Part shown: in pieces, positions 24,001 to 35,099 of the stretch | How positions within the stretch are numbered: the stretch's first letter is position 1 | Layout: each line of letters opens with the position of its first letter | Source: Anaspis maculata | Taxonomy: Eukaryota > Arthropoda > Insecta > Coleoptera > Scraptiidae | Direction of reading: 5' to 3' | NCBI GenBank assembly: GCA_949128115.1 | Contig: OX421967.1 | Location: 58,044,855-58,108,854 of the forward strand | Length of the DNA: 64,000 nt | Notes under the pieces: model-generated | The model's input: the letters and a program-made list of their open reading frames with translations, nothing else | Databases searched by the model: none | Told to the model about the DNA's origin: nothing | Position numbers and translations under genes: made by a program

Positions 24001-27000
24001 GGAATTAATTCGCAAAAGGGACCTATCAGTCCAAGCGAGAGGACCTCAATTGAAATTTAATATTCTGGAAGAACTTCAGTAAATTTCGGGTGATTCTGAG
24101 GAACCTAGAGGAACTCTGATGGAGTTTAGCAAGGTAACTCCCAAAAATGCAGTCGCAAAAGAGATATTGGTGTTCAACTTGAAGTACGACAAGCTCTTGA
24201 AGCTTTTGGCAAGAGAACTCAAATAAATTGATTCCCGAAAGGAACTTTTACATGCAAGCGAGAGGACCTTGATTGGAATTGATCATTATGGAAGAACTTG
24301 ACCTCTGAAGCCTTCGTCAGGGGAATGATTTCGCAAAAGGGACTTATTAGTCGAAGCGAGAGGACCTCAATCGAAATTCAATATTCTGGAAGAACTTCAG
24401 TGAATTTCAGGTAACTCTGAGAAATCAAGAGGAACTATGATGGAGTTTAGCAGGATAACTCCCAAAAATTCAGTCGCAAAAGAGATATTTGTGATTAGCT
24501 TGAAGTACGACAAGCTTTTGAAGCTTTTGGCAAGAGAACTCAGGGTAATTGATTCCCGAAAAGAACATTTACATGCAAGCGAGAGGACCTTTATTGGAAT
24601 CGATCATTATGGAAGAACTTCATGGAATTCTGGGTTATTCTGAGAGACCTAGAAGAACTCTGGAGGAGTTTGGCGAAGTTGCTCTCAAAAGTTCAGTCGC
24701 AAAAGTGATTGAAGAATGACAAGTTCTTGAAGCTTTCGGCAGGGGAACACGGGGGAATTAATTTGCAGAAGGGACCTATTAGTCCAAGCGAGAGGACCTC
24801 AACTGAAATTTAATATTCTGGAAGAACTTCAGGGCATTCCGGCTGATTCTGAAGAACCTAGAGGAACTCTGAAAGAGTTTAGCAGGGTAACTCCCAAAAA
24901 TGCAGTCGCAAAAGAGATATTGGTGTTCACCTTGAAGTACAACAAGCTCGTAAAGCTTTCGGCAAAAAAAACTCAGGGGAATTGATTCCCGAAAGGAGCT
25001 TTTTCATGCAAGCGAGAGGACCTTGATTGAATATGATCATTATGGAAGAACTTTAGCTCTGAAGCTTTCGGCAGGGGAACTCAAGGGAATGATTTCGCAA
25101 AAGGGACTTATTAGTCCAAGCAAGAGGACCTCAATCGAAATTTAATATTCTGGAAGAACTTCAGTGAATTTCTGAGGAATCAAGAAGAACTTTGATGGAG
25201 TTTAGCTGGGTAACTCCCAAAAATTCAGTCGTGAAAGAGATATTTGTGTTCAACTTGAAGTACGACAAGCTCTTGAAGGTTTTGGCAAGAGAACTCAGGG
25301 GAATTGATTCCCGAAAGGAACTTTCCCATGCAAGCGCGAGGACCTTGATTGGAATCGATCATTATGGAAGAACTTTATGGAATTCCGAGTTATTCTGAGA
25401 AACCTAGAGGAACTCTGATAGAGTTTGGCAAAGTAACTTTCAAAAGTTCACTCGCAAAAGTGATTAAAGAATGACAAATTCTTAAAGCTATCGGCAGGGT
25501 AACTTGGAGGAATTATTCGCAGAAGGGACCTATTAGTCCAAGCGAGAGAACCTCAATTGAAATTAATTATTCTGTAAGAACTTCAGGGCATTCCGCATGA
25601 TTCTGAGAAACCTAGAGGAACTCTGAGAGAGTTTAACAAGGTAACTCCCAAAAATTTAGTCGCAAAAGAGATATTTGTGTTCAACCTCAAGTACCACAAA
25701 CTCTTGAAGCTCTTGGCAACAGAACTCAAGGGAATTGATTCTCGAAAAGAACCTTTCCATGCAAGCGAGAGGACCTTGATTGGAATCGATTATTATGAAA
25801 GAACTTAAGGGAGTTTCAGGTGATCCTGAGAAAGGCAAAGTAACTCTCAAAGGTTGAGTCGCAAAAGTGTTTGAAGAACGACAAATTTTTGAAGCTTTCG
25901 GCAGGAGAACTCGGGGGAATTAATTCGCAGAAGGGACCTATTAGTCCAAGCGAGAGGACGTCAATTGAAATTTAATATTCTGGAGGAACTTCAGTAAATT
26001 TCGGGTAATTTTGAGAAACCTAGAGGAACTCTGATGGAGTTCAGTAAGGTAACTCCTAACAATTCAGTCGCAAAAGAGATATTGGTGTTCAACTTGAAGT
26101 ACGACAAGCTCTTGAAGCTTTTGGCAAGAGAACTCAGGGGAATTGATTCCCGAAAGGATCTTTTTCATGCAAGCGAGACGACCTTGATTGGATTAGATCA
26201 TTATGGAAGAACTTTAGCTCTGAAGCTTTCGGCTGGGGAACTCAGTTGAATGATTTCGCAAAAGGGACCTATTAGTCCAAGCGAGAGGACCTCAATTAAA
26301 ATTTAATATTCTGGAAGAACTTCAGTGAATTTCGAGTAATTCTGAGAAACCTAGAGGAGCTCTGATGGAGTTTAGCAGGGTAACTCCCAAAAATGCAGTC
26401 GCAAAAGATATATTGGTGTTCAACTTGAAGTACGACAAGCTCTTGAAGCTTTTGGCAAGAGAACTCAGGGGAATTGATTCCCGAAAGGAGCTTTTTCATG
26501 CAAGCGAGAGGACCTTGATTGGAATTGATTATTATGGAAGAACTTCAGCTCTGAAGCTTTCGGCAGGGGAACTCAGTTGGATGATTTTGCAAAAGGGACT
26601 TATTAGTCCAAGCGAGAGGACCTCAATTGAAATCAATTATTCTGGAAGAACTTTAGTGAATTTCGGGTAATTCTGAGAAATCAAGAGGAACTCTGATGAA
26701 GTTTAGCAGGGTAACTCCCAAAAATTCAGTCGCAAAAGAGATATTTGTGTTTAGCTTGAAGTACGACAAGCTCTTGAAGCTTTTGGCAAGAGAACTCAGG
26801 GGATTGATTCCCGAAAAGAACTTTCCCATGCAAGCGAGAGGACCTTTATTGGAATCGATCATTATGGAAGAACTTTATGGAATTCCGGGTTATTCTGAGA
26901 GACCTAAAAGAACTCTGGAGGAGTTTGGCAAAGTAGCTCTCAAAAGTTCAGTCGCAAAAGTGATTAAAGAATGACAAATTCTTGGAGCTTTCGGCAAGGG

Positions 27001-28837
27001 AACACGGGGGAATTAATTTGAAGAAGGGACCTATTAGTCCAAGCGAGAGGACCCCCATTGAAATTCAATATTCTGGAAGAACTTCAGGGCATTCCGCATG
27101 AATCTGAGAAACCTAGAGGAACTCTGAAGGAGTTTAGCAAGGTAACTCCCAAAAATACAGTCGCAAAAGAGATATTTGTGTTCAACTTAAAGTACGACAT
27201 ACTCTTGAAGCTTTTAGCAAGAGAACTCAAGGGAATTGATTCCTGAAAGGAACCTTTTCATGCAAGCGAGAGGACCTTGATTCGAATTGATCATTATGGA
27301 AGAACTTTAGCTGTGAAGCTTTCGGCAGGGGAACTCAGGGGAATGATTTCGCAAAAGGGACTTATTAGTCCAAGCGAGAGGACCTCAATTGAAATTTAAT
27401 ATTCTGGAAGAACTTCAGTAAATTTCGGGTAATTCTGAGAAACCTAGAGGAACTCTGATGGAGTTTGGCAAAGTAGCTCTCAAAAGTTCAGTCGCAAAAG
27501 TGATGGAAAAACGACAAATTCTTGAAGCTTTTTGAGGGATTTCTGGGTTATTCTGAAAAACTTAGAGAAACTCTGAAGAATCTTAGCGAAGTTACTCCCA
27601 AAAATTCAGTCGCAAAAGCGATATTTGTGGTTAACCTAAAGAACGACAAACTCTTGAAGCTTTCGGCAGGGGAAGTCAGGGGAATTTATTCCCGAAAGGG
27701 ACCTTTTCGTGCAAGCGAGAGGACCTTAACTGAACTTATTCAACTTGACTTGAAGAACGACGAACTCTTGAAGCTTCTGGCAGGGAAATTCATGGGAATT
27801 TATTCGCAGAAGGGACTGATTCTGTGCAAGATAGAGGACCTCAACTGAAATTGAATATTCTGGAAGAACTTTGGGGAATTCCGGGGAATCTTGAAAAACC
27901 TAAAATTACTCTGAAGGAGCTCAGCAAAGTAACTTCGGGGATTCAGTCAAAAAAGTGACGCTTGTTTATTTTTGGTTTAAAAAAAAAACGACGAACTCTT
28001 GAAGCTTTGGGCAGAGGAACTCCGAGGAATTAAGTCGCAAAATGGACCTTTTTGTGTAAGCGAGAGGATCTCAACTGGAATTATTCTTCTGAAAGAACTT
28101 CAGGGAATTCTGGGGTATTCTGAAAAAACTAGAGGAATTCTGAAGGAGCTTAGTCAAGTAGCTCCCAGGAATTCAGTCGCAAAAAAGATGTTTATATGTA
28201 TAATTCAAAGAACCTCAAGGAGAGTCTGATATTCATACAGGTATCGCGTATTTTCTCCAGAATGGGGTCACCATTTTGATATAAAAAATGGCATAATGCA
28301 AATGAAACTAGGACTTTACCGAGTTGGGGGTAGTTTCTGACTAAATCGCGGACGTGCATGCGATTACGGAGCCGTTCTCGATCTAGCTCAAAAACTGCTC
28401 TAGATGTATAAAAATCCAGGCGACGTATAAAAAAAAACTCACTCCACTTTCCCGAGTGTCGAATCGGATATGCCGTAAATGTCCACGTTTTCGTATTTCT
28501 GATTGAGCCTCACCGATCCGGCATTGGAATCGCCCAGATCCAGCTTGTCAACCCTGAACGGTTCCAGCTTGTACAGTCCAACGGAGGGATCGCCCTGGGT
28601 GTAAATTTTCAGGCCTTTTTCGAAGCTTTTCTTGAAGCACTCCACAAATTTCGGATCGGATCTGGCGCATTTTTGTATGGACGGGGCTTGAAAAAAATAA
28701 TTTTGTTTTCAAATTTGTACAGCGAAGAATAAGGAGAATAGAAAAGATTCTTATGTCTTACACACGGTCGCACTTTGTGTGCCAGTCAGTGCGACTGCAG
28801 CACAGGCCACACAGAACAAAACCGACGTCAGCTTCAT
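14798..28837 (-). CDS. Takeout-like (JHBP family) secreted protein, upstream copy, 4 exons
   Basis: Assembled CDS: exons 28762-28837, 28443-28686, 20491-20630 and 14798-15099 (76+244+140+302 = 762 nt, 253 aa), GT-AG throughout, phases 1, 2, 1. The signal peptide is 'MKLTSVLFCVACAAVALTG'. The mature protein has the cysteine pair in 'KCARSDPKFVEC', then 'LEPFRVDKLDLGDS', 'DYEIKGQILVFPINGKGKC', and a C-terminus 'FFSKVPENELFLD'. It should be a secreted carrier of a small hydrophobic ligand, like other takeout proteins; the actual ligand is unknown. Introns are 75, 7812 and 5391 nt. The two large ones are filled with two different satellites. A TATA box and initiator precede exon 1. The gene looks intact despite its introns. 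Confidence 0.88.
15180..15345. repeat. GAATAGTAGAAG-type minisatellite
   Basis: Degenerate tandem copies of about 12 bp ('GAATAGTAGAAG'), in intron 3 of the upstream takeout-like gene, close to exon 4. The same motif reappears at 18.96-20.02 kb near the other end of this intron. Confidence 0.75.
15420..18480. repeat. Degenerate satellite of about 160 bp, intron 3
   Basis: The phrases 'GTCATCAGATCATCAACTTT', 'GAGAAAATCACTAAAGCTAT', 'TTTAGAGTGAGAAAATCACT' and 'TAATTGCTTTTTTCAAGCA' recur in this order about every 150-170 bp, roughly 18-19 times. Copies are strongly diverged and contain indels. Every unit also holds shorter internal repeats of 'AGTGAGAAAATCACT'. No ORF of note. Confidence 0.85.
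18960..20020. repeat. GAAATAGTAGAAG minisatellite region
   Basis: Roughly 1 kb made largely of short variants of 'GAAATAGTAGAAGGAATAGT', with a non-repeat gap near 19600-19680. L/F-rich minus-strand frames here come from the repeat and are not genes. Confidence 0.8.
20021..20490. other. Intron 3 sequence next to exon 3
   Basis: Mostly nonrepetitive. A 'CACCCTGTAGAAAC' motif near 20217 resembles the ends of the CAGGGTG foldback family. Nothing else recognised. Confidence 0.4.
20491..20630 (-). CDS. Takeout-like upstream copy, exon 3
   Basis: Too short to stand out as an ORF, but acceptor TTTACAG (20632-20631) and donor GTGAGT (20490-20485) frame 'ADFGDKAPYLNLEVYSP' and 'DYEIKGQILVFPINGKGKC'. 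The phases fit exons 2 and 4 exactly (GA|A = Glu at the 5' side, T|TC = Phe at the 3' side). Confidence 0.9.
20631..21030. other. Start-side of intron 2, nonrepetitive
   Basis: No exon or mobile element recognised. 'TAGAAACGACACCC' near 20740 resembles 'TAAGAAACGATACCC' upstream of exon 2 in the other copy (14030), possibly a shared intron relic of the gene duplication. Confidence 0.35.
21031..28210. repeat. Intron 2 satellite with a higher-order period of about 750 bp
   Basis: The unit includes 'GGAACTCTGATGGAGTTTAG', 'CTCCCAAAAATTCAGTCGCA', 'ACGACAAGCTCTTGAAGCTT', 'GCAAGCGAGAGGACC' and 'AATATTCTGGAAGAACTTCA'. From 23.9 kb on, the 'CAGTCGCAAAAG' anchor recurs at spacings of about 330, 222 and 205 bp, giving a repeating block near 750 bp (for example 24141 to 24889, 24471 to 25214, 24692 to 25437). 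Copies left of 23.9 kb are older and less ordered. The similar peptides read from many copies ('FNLKYDKLLKLLARELRGID') reflect copying, as frames are repeatedly broken. Confidence 0.85.
28443..28686 (-). CDS. Takeout-like upstream copy, exon 2
   Basis: Acceptor TTTTTCAAG at 28688-28687, donor GTGAGT at 28442-28437. Encodes 'PSIQKCARSDPKFVECFKK', 'YKLEPFRVDKLDLGDS' and 'YENVDIYGISDS'. The intron to exon 1 is only 75 nt. Confidence 0.9.
28762..28837 (-). CDS. Takeout-like upstream copy, exon 1 (signal peptide)
   Basis: ATG at 28837, then a Lys and a hydrophobic run with small residues before a likely signal-peptidase site near 'TGTQSA'. Donor GTAAGA in phase 1. Confidence 0.88.
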
Positions 28838-28857
28838 GGCAACGAATTTGAAATTGA

Positions 28858-28893
28858 ACTGAAGCTGGTCCAGGGCAAAACCGTTTATTTATA
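28858..28893 (-). promoter_or_regulatory. Core promoter: TATA box and initiator of the upstream takeout-like gene
   Basis: TATAAATA at 28893-28886 and an insect-type initiator TCAGTT at 28862-28857. The A of the initiator lies 33 nt from the first T of the TATA box, the expected spacing, giving a 5' UTR of about 23 nt. Confidence 0.7.
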
Positions 28894-31800
28894 TCGATTT
28901 GTTCGAGATTTGGCAGTTTACCTGAGAGATTATGCTTAATGACAAAATAACAAGGATGTTTTTGGCTGTATAAAGACGGTTTAATATCCACTATACCAGT
29001 TTGCTCAGTGATTTACGAGTGACCAGTTATACATTTTTCGTATAAAATTAAGCAGCAGCAGGTAAAAAAAAAGTTTCATTGGCGTCTGGCGCATATTATG
29101 ATGATTTCGTGTGAGATTATCGGACGATTGCGTAAAACCCTTCGTTTGAAAACCAGTTTTTATTGTAACACTTTTCTCGGAATGGAATCTTTTATTTCTT
29201 TTTGTCGTCGTCTTGAGAAGTCACCGTGAGTTATGGTAATTTTGGTCTTGAAAACGACAGCTGAAACGAAAAGTCTCGCGTGACGAATATTGCTACAAAA
29301 CCAGGTGAGTATAGGTAGGTAGCTGAAGTTGAAGCCGTGCAACAAGCTCAATAGTTGAAAATTGAAGTTAAACCGGCATTTTTGGTGTCGTTTTAGTCAG
29401 AATCAATACTTCACTTGATCTGCTTTGAGAACTTCGTAGTTCAAAATGAAGCGAAACAATTGAAAAAAAATTAGTGGAAGAATTTTAAATGGATGGAAAA
29501 TAATAAGTACCTATAGTTAATTCCAAAAATTTGCATTCTGCAACCTTAATATTGTCGGAAATAAAACTATGCTCCGCTGATACGAATCCGGTCTGTCCAA
29601 AAACAATGTTCGATTCTCAGTATTAGAGGTAACCTCTGAGGTAACTAAGATTATTTAAATTTGTTACTTTTTACATGTTAAGTAGATAATTTTCATCTTT
29701 TTACTTAACGCCTCGAAAATGTCTGAATAAAGAACGAAATGAAGGCATAAAAACAAAGAATCTCATTGCCTCACACCTACCTGTGAATGGGTTATTCATT
29801 CAAGAACAAAATAACATTAGAAGTACCTACCTAACACTCATCGTCAGTTGCACAAAAAAAGATGATCAGCGATCAGGCTTTATTGCAGATTAACTGAACT
29901 TTTTCTGCTAAATGTAGTCGATCAACCACAAAAAAAAATCCTGAAATCTGTACTACACCCATCATCTTTTCACCATTGACAGATGATGGACAGATGAACC
30001 AGTATTTCCGTTGATCAGTCAGTTACAAATTGACAAACGAAAATCGCGGATCAACTGATCTCGTATATTCTTTTGTGTGGAACCCACGGTCAGTTTACAA
30101 GAGCTTATAGCATTAGCTATAGCTTAATAGCAGATTGATCCTCGCTCGTGGCGGGTGCTGAATGATTAACGACTTGGGCGACTATATAAAGGTCAATGAC
30201 AGAAGTAAGCAGAGACAGCTCAACGGCAAAGCAATTGCGCTTTCATCACCTTATAGTACGGTCAAACAAACTCACGTGAATGAAACAGCAAGTAGTGAAA
30301 GCTCCCGACACAAGATCACAGCAGACTGAGTACTTAGGTACCATTTGTCGCGATTACTGAATGAAAAATTGAATTAATCTTGAGCCATTAGGCCATAAAA
30401 AATGTCTACGCTGTCCTCTTGCATTCCTTGCCAAATACCAATTTTCTGGTTAGATGACGACAAATGACGTCATGGCACAAATTCATGCTGAACCGACGTA
30501 ATTTTAGATGAGACCTTCTTGTTCGGGTCGGTATACCTGCTACTTGACGTACAACATAGGTGTCTCAAAATTCGCGTCTTCGAAGTCTACAGCAATTTAT
30601 TGAGATTTCTTGCCGAAAATTTCACTCTATGATCTCGAGATTTCTTTATCCAGTTGCCTAAAATTGATTTAGAACCCACATTGCATCTGTGCATCAAATT
30701 TCAAGTCCATATCTTCTGTATTTTCAGAAAAATACTATCAAAAAAAAATACAGAAAAAAAACTAATCAGCGCATCCCAAGAAGTAGATGATCTAGGTACT
30801 AGTCGTTGAGCCAGGATCGAGAAATCATGATTTTGGTTTCCACCCTGGGGACTTGACGTATCATACTTTTTTGGATTCCTCACAACACTAGCATGAAATT
30901 AAGCTATGAAACGTTTTCATATCGAGAAGCTCAAGTCCGTCATCTTGAAAAGATGGTTCCGGAGGACCTGAAAAGAACCACTTTTCACCAATCCACTGTT
31001 CATCGCCGTCTCACCTACCGCAGTGGAGCCATATGACTTTATTGAAACCCTTGATAGCATTTGCTGCCACGCAAGTGCCATTCTTCGTGATTAAAAACAG
31101 ATAGCTCCTTCGGCAAGCGTGTTTCTTCTCTTTGTTTGAAAATATTTGCTGCGGCTGGTTGGGGAATGTAAGTGTGAAAGGAAGAATGCTGTGCAATATG
31201 TTTTACTGTTTAATATATAAGCTAATAGTGGGTTTTCTTATGTTCATTTTTTGAGGCCCGTGTGCAAGTAGTGCAAGTTGAGACTAGAGCATAGTGGTTG
31301 GTGCCAAATTGTTCCTTAGATCATGCTGAACTAGGATCGCGATGGCGAACATTTGAGACCCACGACTGGGCAGCGGTAGGGGGGGTAAAATGTGATGAAG
31401 ACATAAAAAATGTTAGATCATGAACCGGAAGAGGTACAGTGATGAAGGTTACCGTACATATTCACCATTTTACGCCAATGAAGGTTTAGAAAACCGATTT
31501 CAAAAATATCAATCGTTTCCAGAGATATTTTCAAAAATACCTATAATTCTTCTTGTGGACATGATATTGTTAAAAAAATCGAAGAATTTTGAAGATGGAA
31601 AGATGAAAATTGACATTTTGACTATTAGTGATGTTCGAAATATAGTCGTGATTGGCGAAAATTCTTTGGCCTACTATTTTAGAGAACAAGACCGTCAACG
31701 GTTTTCACCAGCTTGGCCGCCATCTTGGATTTCCTTTTGGTGCAGTAGTCGCGAAAACGACCGGGGACTGTGGGTATGGTAGCATTGGATCATTTCAATA

Positions 31801-32272
31801 TGGAAAGTTACTCCCCCAAAGGGGTAAGTTACTTCTTTGTCGAGAAAAATTGCCATTTTGTTATCTCCGGCTCCTGCCGAATCCAGTGCCAATGATGGCT
31901 GTTTTGGAGATGGAAGCGGCACAATACGTTTTGTACCATAAAACTTGATAGTTTGTGGAGTCAACCACCAAAATTTATGATCATGAATCAAATGGTTTAT
32001 TGTTGGTGATTGGTTGAAGCAAAGTGTGCTCATTTTTGGCAGAAAATGCATCAAAACTAAGTGCACCGTGGACATTACCAAACTCTGGAGGGAGACCTGC
32101 GGCCAAGATTGGCGGCGAAAGTCATGTAACTAGTTGAAGTGAGTATGCTCTACAACAAGTAGCTATAATGAATCGTGTAGACTTTAGGTCGCTTGAAGAC
32201 CTCTAGGGAAGTCGACAAAGATGTTTCCAGATGTTGAAGTCTGAAGGTTTGTAAAAAATCACCACCACAAAT
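28894..32272. other. Gene-poor stretch
   Basis: No recognisable coding exon. A strong TATATAAAGG sits at 30183-30192 in plus orientation with no identified downstream gene. The 120-codon plus-strand frame at 31420-31782 and its antisense shadow have no domain and include the repeat-like 'GGCCGCCATCTTGGATTTCC'. Otherwise single-copy-looking AT-rich sequence. Confidence 0.4.
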
Positions 32273-32484
32273 TGTTGGATACACGACAGTGTACACATGC
32301 GCTCAGAAGCGTCTTCCATCTGCGTATGATTGACACGCACACTCGACCAGCAGAGCAGATTAGAAGACTGAAGAGCAACCATTATTTATTGTAACGTCAT
32401 TTTACACTTTTATGTTATACACTAATTCGTTAGAATAAACGAAGGTTATCTGCCAAAACTCACTTCTTCCGAGCAACTACAACA
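32273..32484 (+). mobile_element. Possible solo LTR
   Basis: The segment starts TGTTGGATAC and ends CTACAACA, with LTR-like 'AATAAACGAAGG' near 32436. Length (212 bp) and the TG…CA ends suit an LTR. However, the 5-bp flanks (CAAAT and CCTGC) do not match, so this is tentative. Confidence 0.3.
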
Positions 32485-33779
32485 CCTGCACCCTGCAACC
32501 CCATCAGTAAATCAGCAAATATAAGCTGGCCACGCCCCTTTTTCGGTAAAAAAAATCCCTGCTGCGCATCTTGGGAGGCTCTGCCTCTCGGACCTCTCAT
32601 GTTCCGATTTCTCCACTGTCAAATCTGGTCACCGTAGGTAAATAAAATGTTGCTAGCTCTTGGTCTATTAGGTAGGTACCTATATGCACGAATGACGGAC
32701 AAGTGTTACATGTTTGATAGATTTTTTTATTGTTCGTTCCTAGTCTACGTTGCAGCTTAAAATAGGTAGGTATAGGTAATAATGAATGACGGTCGAAGAA
32801 TGTACTGACACATCTTGCACTACCACGAGGCTATTAATAGTTCTTCTTCCTATACAGATTAAGCTCTTCTGCGACGGCGTGGACAGGCTGGTATAGGTAG
32901 AGGCGGTATATTTGATCAGGCCATAATTTCGAACAAATGATCAATTTTACCATTACAATTAACAAATGGATGCATGGAATGCATCAAAATTTGTGCTAGA
33001 GCGTGTAAAGGTATAACATTTTGCTAGGAAAGTAAGCAAGAAACTAAATGATTGCTTGATTTTTTATATATTTCGATATTAAAGTTGAAAAATTTGTGGT
33101 GAGATTCTGATCCGATGATGGACTGTATAACTGGTTGCTTGCTCGTTGACCGTTTGCCCTCTGTTTATGTTTTAAACCCACGTCCCACGTGCTATGTGCC
33201 ATGTGTTAACCTCAAATATTTGGCCGAGAAAAGTCATCACATCAGAGTACATAGATCAGAGAAAACTGTCCGTCAATTTAAGGTAAACGATAGACTTCAT
33301 GCTTCAATTTTTACATGGTTTATTCGTTTGTGGGTGGCACGTGTGTCGGTACAGTAGATACTGTCAGCTCGGAATGTTCGGATGTAACATTGGTTGCCTA
33401 ACCTGATGATAAAATAATACAAAAAGGCCTGATCGCTCACTGAACCTTCTCGTATCCCTCTAGCATTCACCATTTAGCTTCTTAATAACTATTTCACACT
33501 AAAAACAACTCACTAGATAAGAAACGCAACGTTTTCCAACGTGTTGTACACAAACTTCCCAGTTTGTTCGAATATGTAGCACAAGTTGCCTAATCAAAAG
33601 TTGCACATGCATCTAGAACACTATGTATAGGAACAGGAACATAGCTGCGGCGCTTGTTTTTCTCAATTCCGAAACGCAGCTGCGAAATTGGATTTCTGGT
33701 GTGGTTTTCCACCGTAGGTAGGTATTCTTGCACAGTTTTATAACACAACTCAAAGTTCCCTCGCGTAGTGACTCCATTG
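32485..33779. other. Noncoding stretch
   Basis: Contains TAGGTAGGTACCTA-type microsatellite pieces near 32670 and 32760. An 80-codon plus-strand frame (33115-33357) and minus-strand frames (33590-33862) have no recognisable domain. Confidence 0.4.
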
Positions 33780-34430
33780 CGTGCTTTCCACCTAGCCCCA
33801 AGTTCGGTACACTTGCCATTTACGCATCCGTTCATTGGATCACCTAAAATTTTGTGCCACACTATGGAACATGTGCCGTCTGGTGGTATTTGTACCGTTT
33901 AGGTGGAAAGCACCCAATGGGTGCTTTCCACCTAGCTCCAAGTTTGGTACACCTTCCATTTGCGCACGTGCGGGTTCCAAACGGTGCTTTCCATCTACGT
34001 GTTTTTACCTGGATTTGTGCCGTCCGGTGGATCACCTAAAATTTTGTGCCGTCGGAAGGCACACCGGAAACGGATGCGACAAATGACGTACCGTCAGCTG
34101 TAATCCAGCACTCCCTTGTCATATGTCTCTCTCTGTGTCGTTTCATCCATGCATCCGTGTTTTATTTTATTTCTCTGCAGGGATAACGTACGATCGATTA
34201 AGATTTGCGCTGCCATTTATTTATTTCTGAATGCCATAGTCATCTTTCGCCTCCAGACCAGAGATGTCGCGTCGGTCAACGATGCCGGTGCTTTCCATCT
34301 AGGTGTACCCAATCGTGGAACATGTTCCGTCTGGTGGTATTTGTACCTTCTAGGTGGAAAGCACTCAATGGCTCTTCCTGCGCTGCGCTCGCAGCATTTC
34401 GTGCGTCGGTCGTGCGCAGTAGATAGAAGG
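33780..34430. repeat. Cluster of GGTGCTTTCCACCTA repeats with a perfect hairpin
   Basis: The 14-15 bp motif occurs six times in both orientations (33781, 33900, 33920, 33983, 34287, 34351). At 33900-33934 two copies form a hairpin of 16-bp arms around a 3-nt loop. A longer direct repeat, 'GTCTGGTGGTATTTGTACC', is present at about 33879 and 34330, and 'CACCTAAAATTTTGTGCC' at 33841 and 34034. Function unknown. Confidence 0.7.
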
Positions 34431-34593
34431 TAGCTGTTCCTGTCAGTGCTGTTACAAAATGGTGCCATACATACATGGTAGTGTTGCATGTACCACACCT
34501 ACAGTGTAGTTTTACATCATTCGTTATGAATTCGTCGAGGAATTCGTTCATTAAAACACGGGTAAAAATATCAAAATCAACTGAATACCTACC

Positions 34594-35099
34594 CATGGGC
34601 GCCCGGAGGGGGGGGCAAGGGGGGGCACTTGCCCCCCCCTGGCTCTGGAGCAGCTGAATAAATTCTTTCTTACGAAAAAAATTTTTTTTTCGAGAAAGGA
34701 AAAAAACAATTCATTTTCGAAAGAAAAAACTTTGAGAAGGTAATTTACATTTTCTTAAATTGTAAGAGCAACAAAAGCCTCTGGTTTAAAACACTAGGGG
34801 GTTTTTTCAAGATAATGAACAAGTGTAACTATTGACCTGGCTATTTTGAAGTAAATTTTTATACATTTTGTACAAAATTACAAATTTTAATAAATTTCTC
34901 TAAAGTTAAGTTCAATTTTCAAATATATTTCCTTATTTTTCGCACAATATTTATTATTACCATTATTATTATTATTCGAAAAAAATTTCGCCTGCGGCGC
35001 TAATCTAAAGGACTTCACAAATTAGGCCAGGTAGGTATGTGACGTTCTCTGACTTAAGCTATTTGCCCCCCCCTGACAAAAATCCTGCGGGCGCCCATG
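34594..35099. mobile_element. 506-bp TIR element with an 8-bp flanking repeat (hAT-like?)
   Basis: The ends are 'CATGGGCGCCCGGAGG' and 'CCTGCGGGCGCCCATG', complementary with one mismatch. The left end carries a G-run/C-run hairpin (GGGGGGGCACTTGCCCCCCCC). TACCTACC flanks both sides (34586-34593 and 35100-35107), which would suit an 8-bp duplication of the hAT type, but TACCTACC is a common microsatellite here. No ORF, so nonautonomous. Confidence 0.7.

Noticed and set aside
31420..31782. 120-codon plus-strand ORF
   Set aside because: No recognisable motif, overlaps a long antisense frame, and includes a repeat phrase (GGCCGCCATCTTGG) seen in transposon sequence elsewhere in the window.
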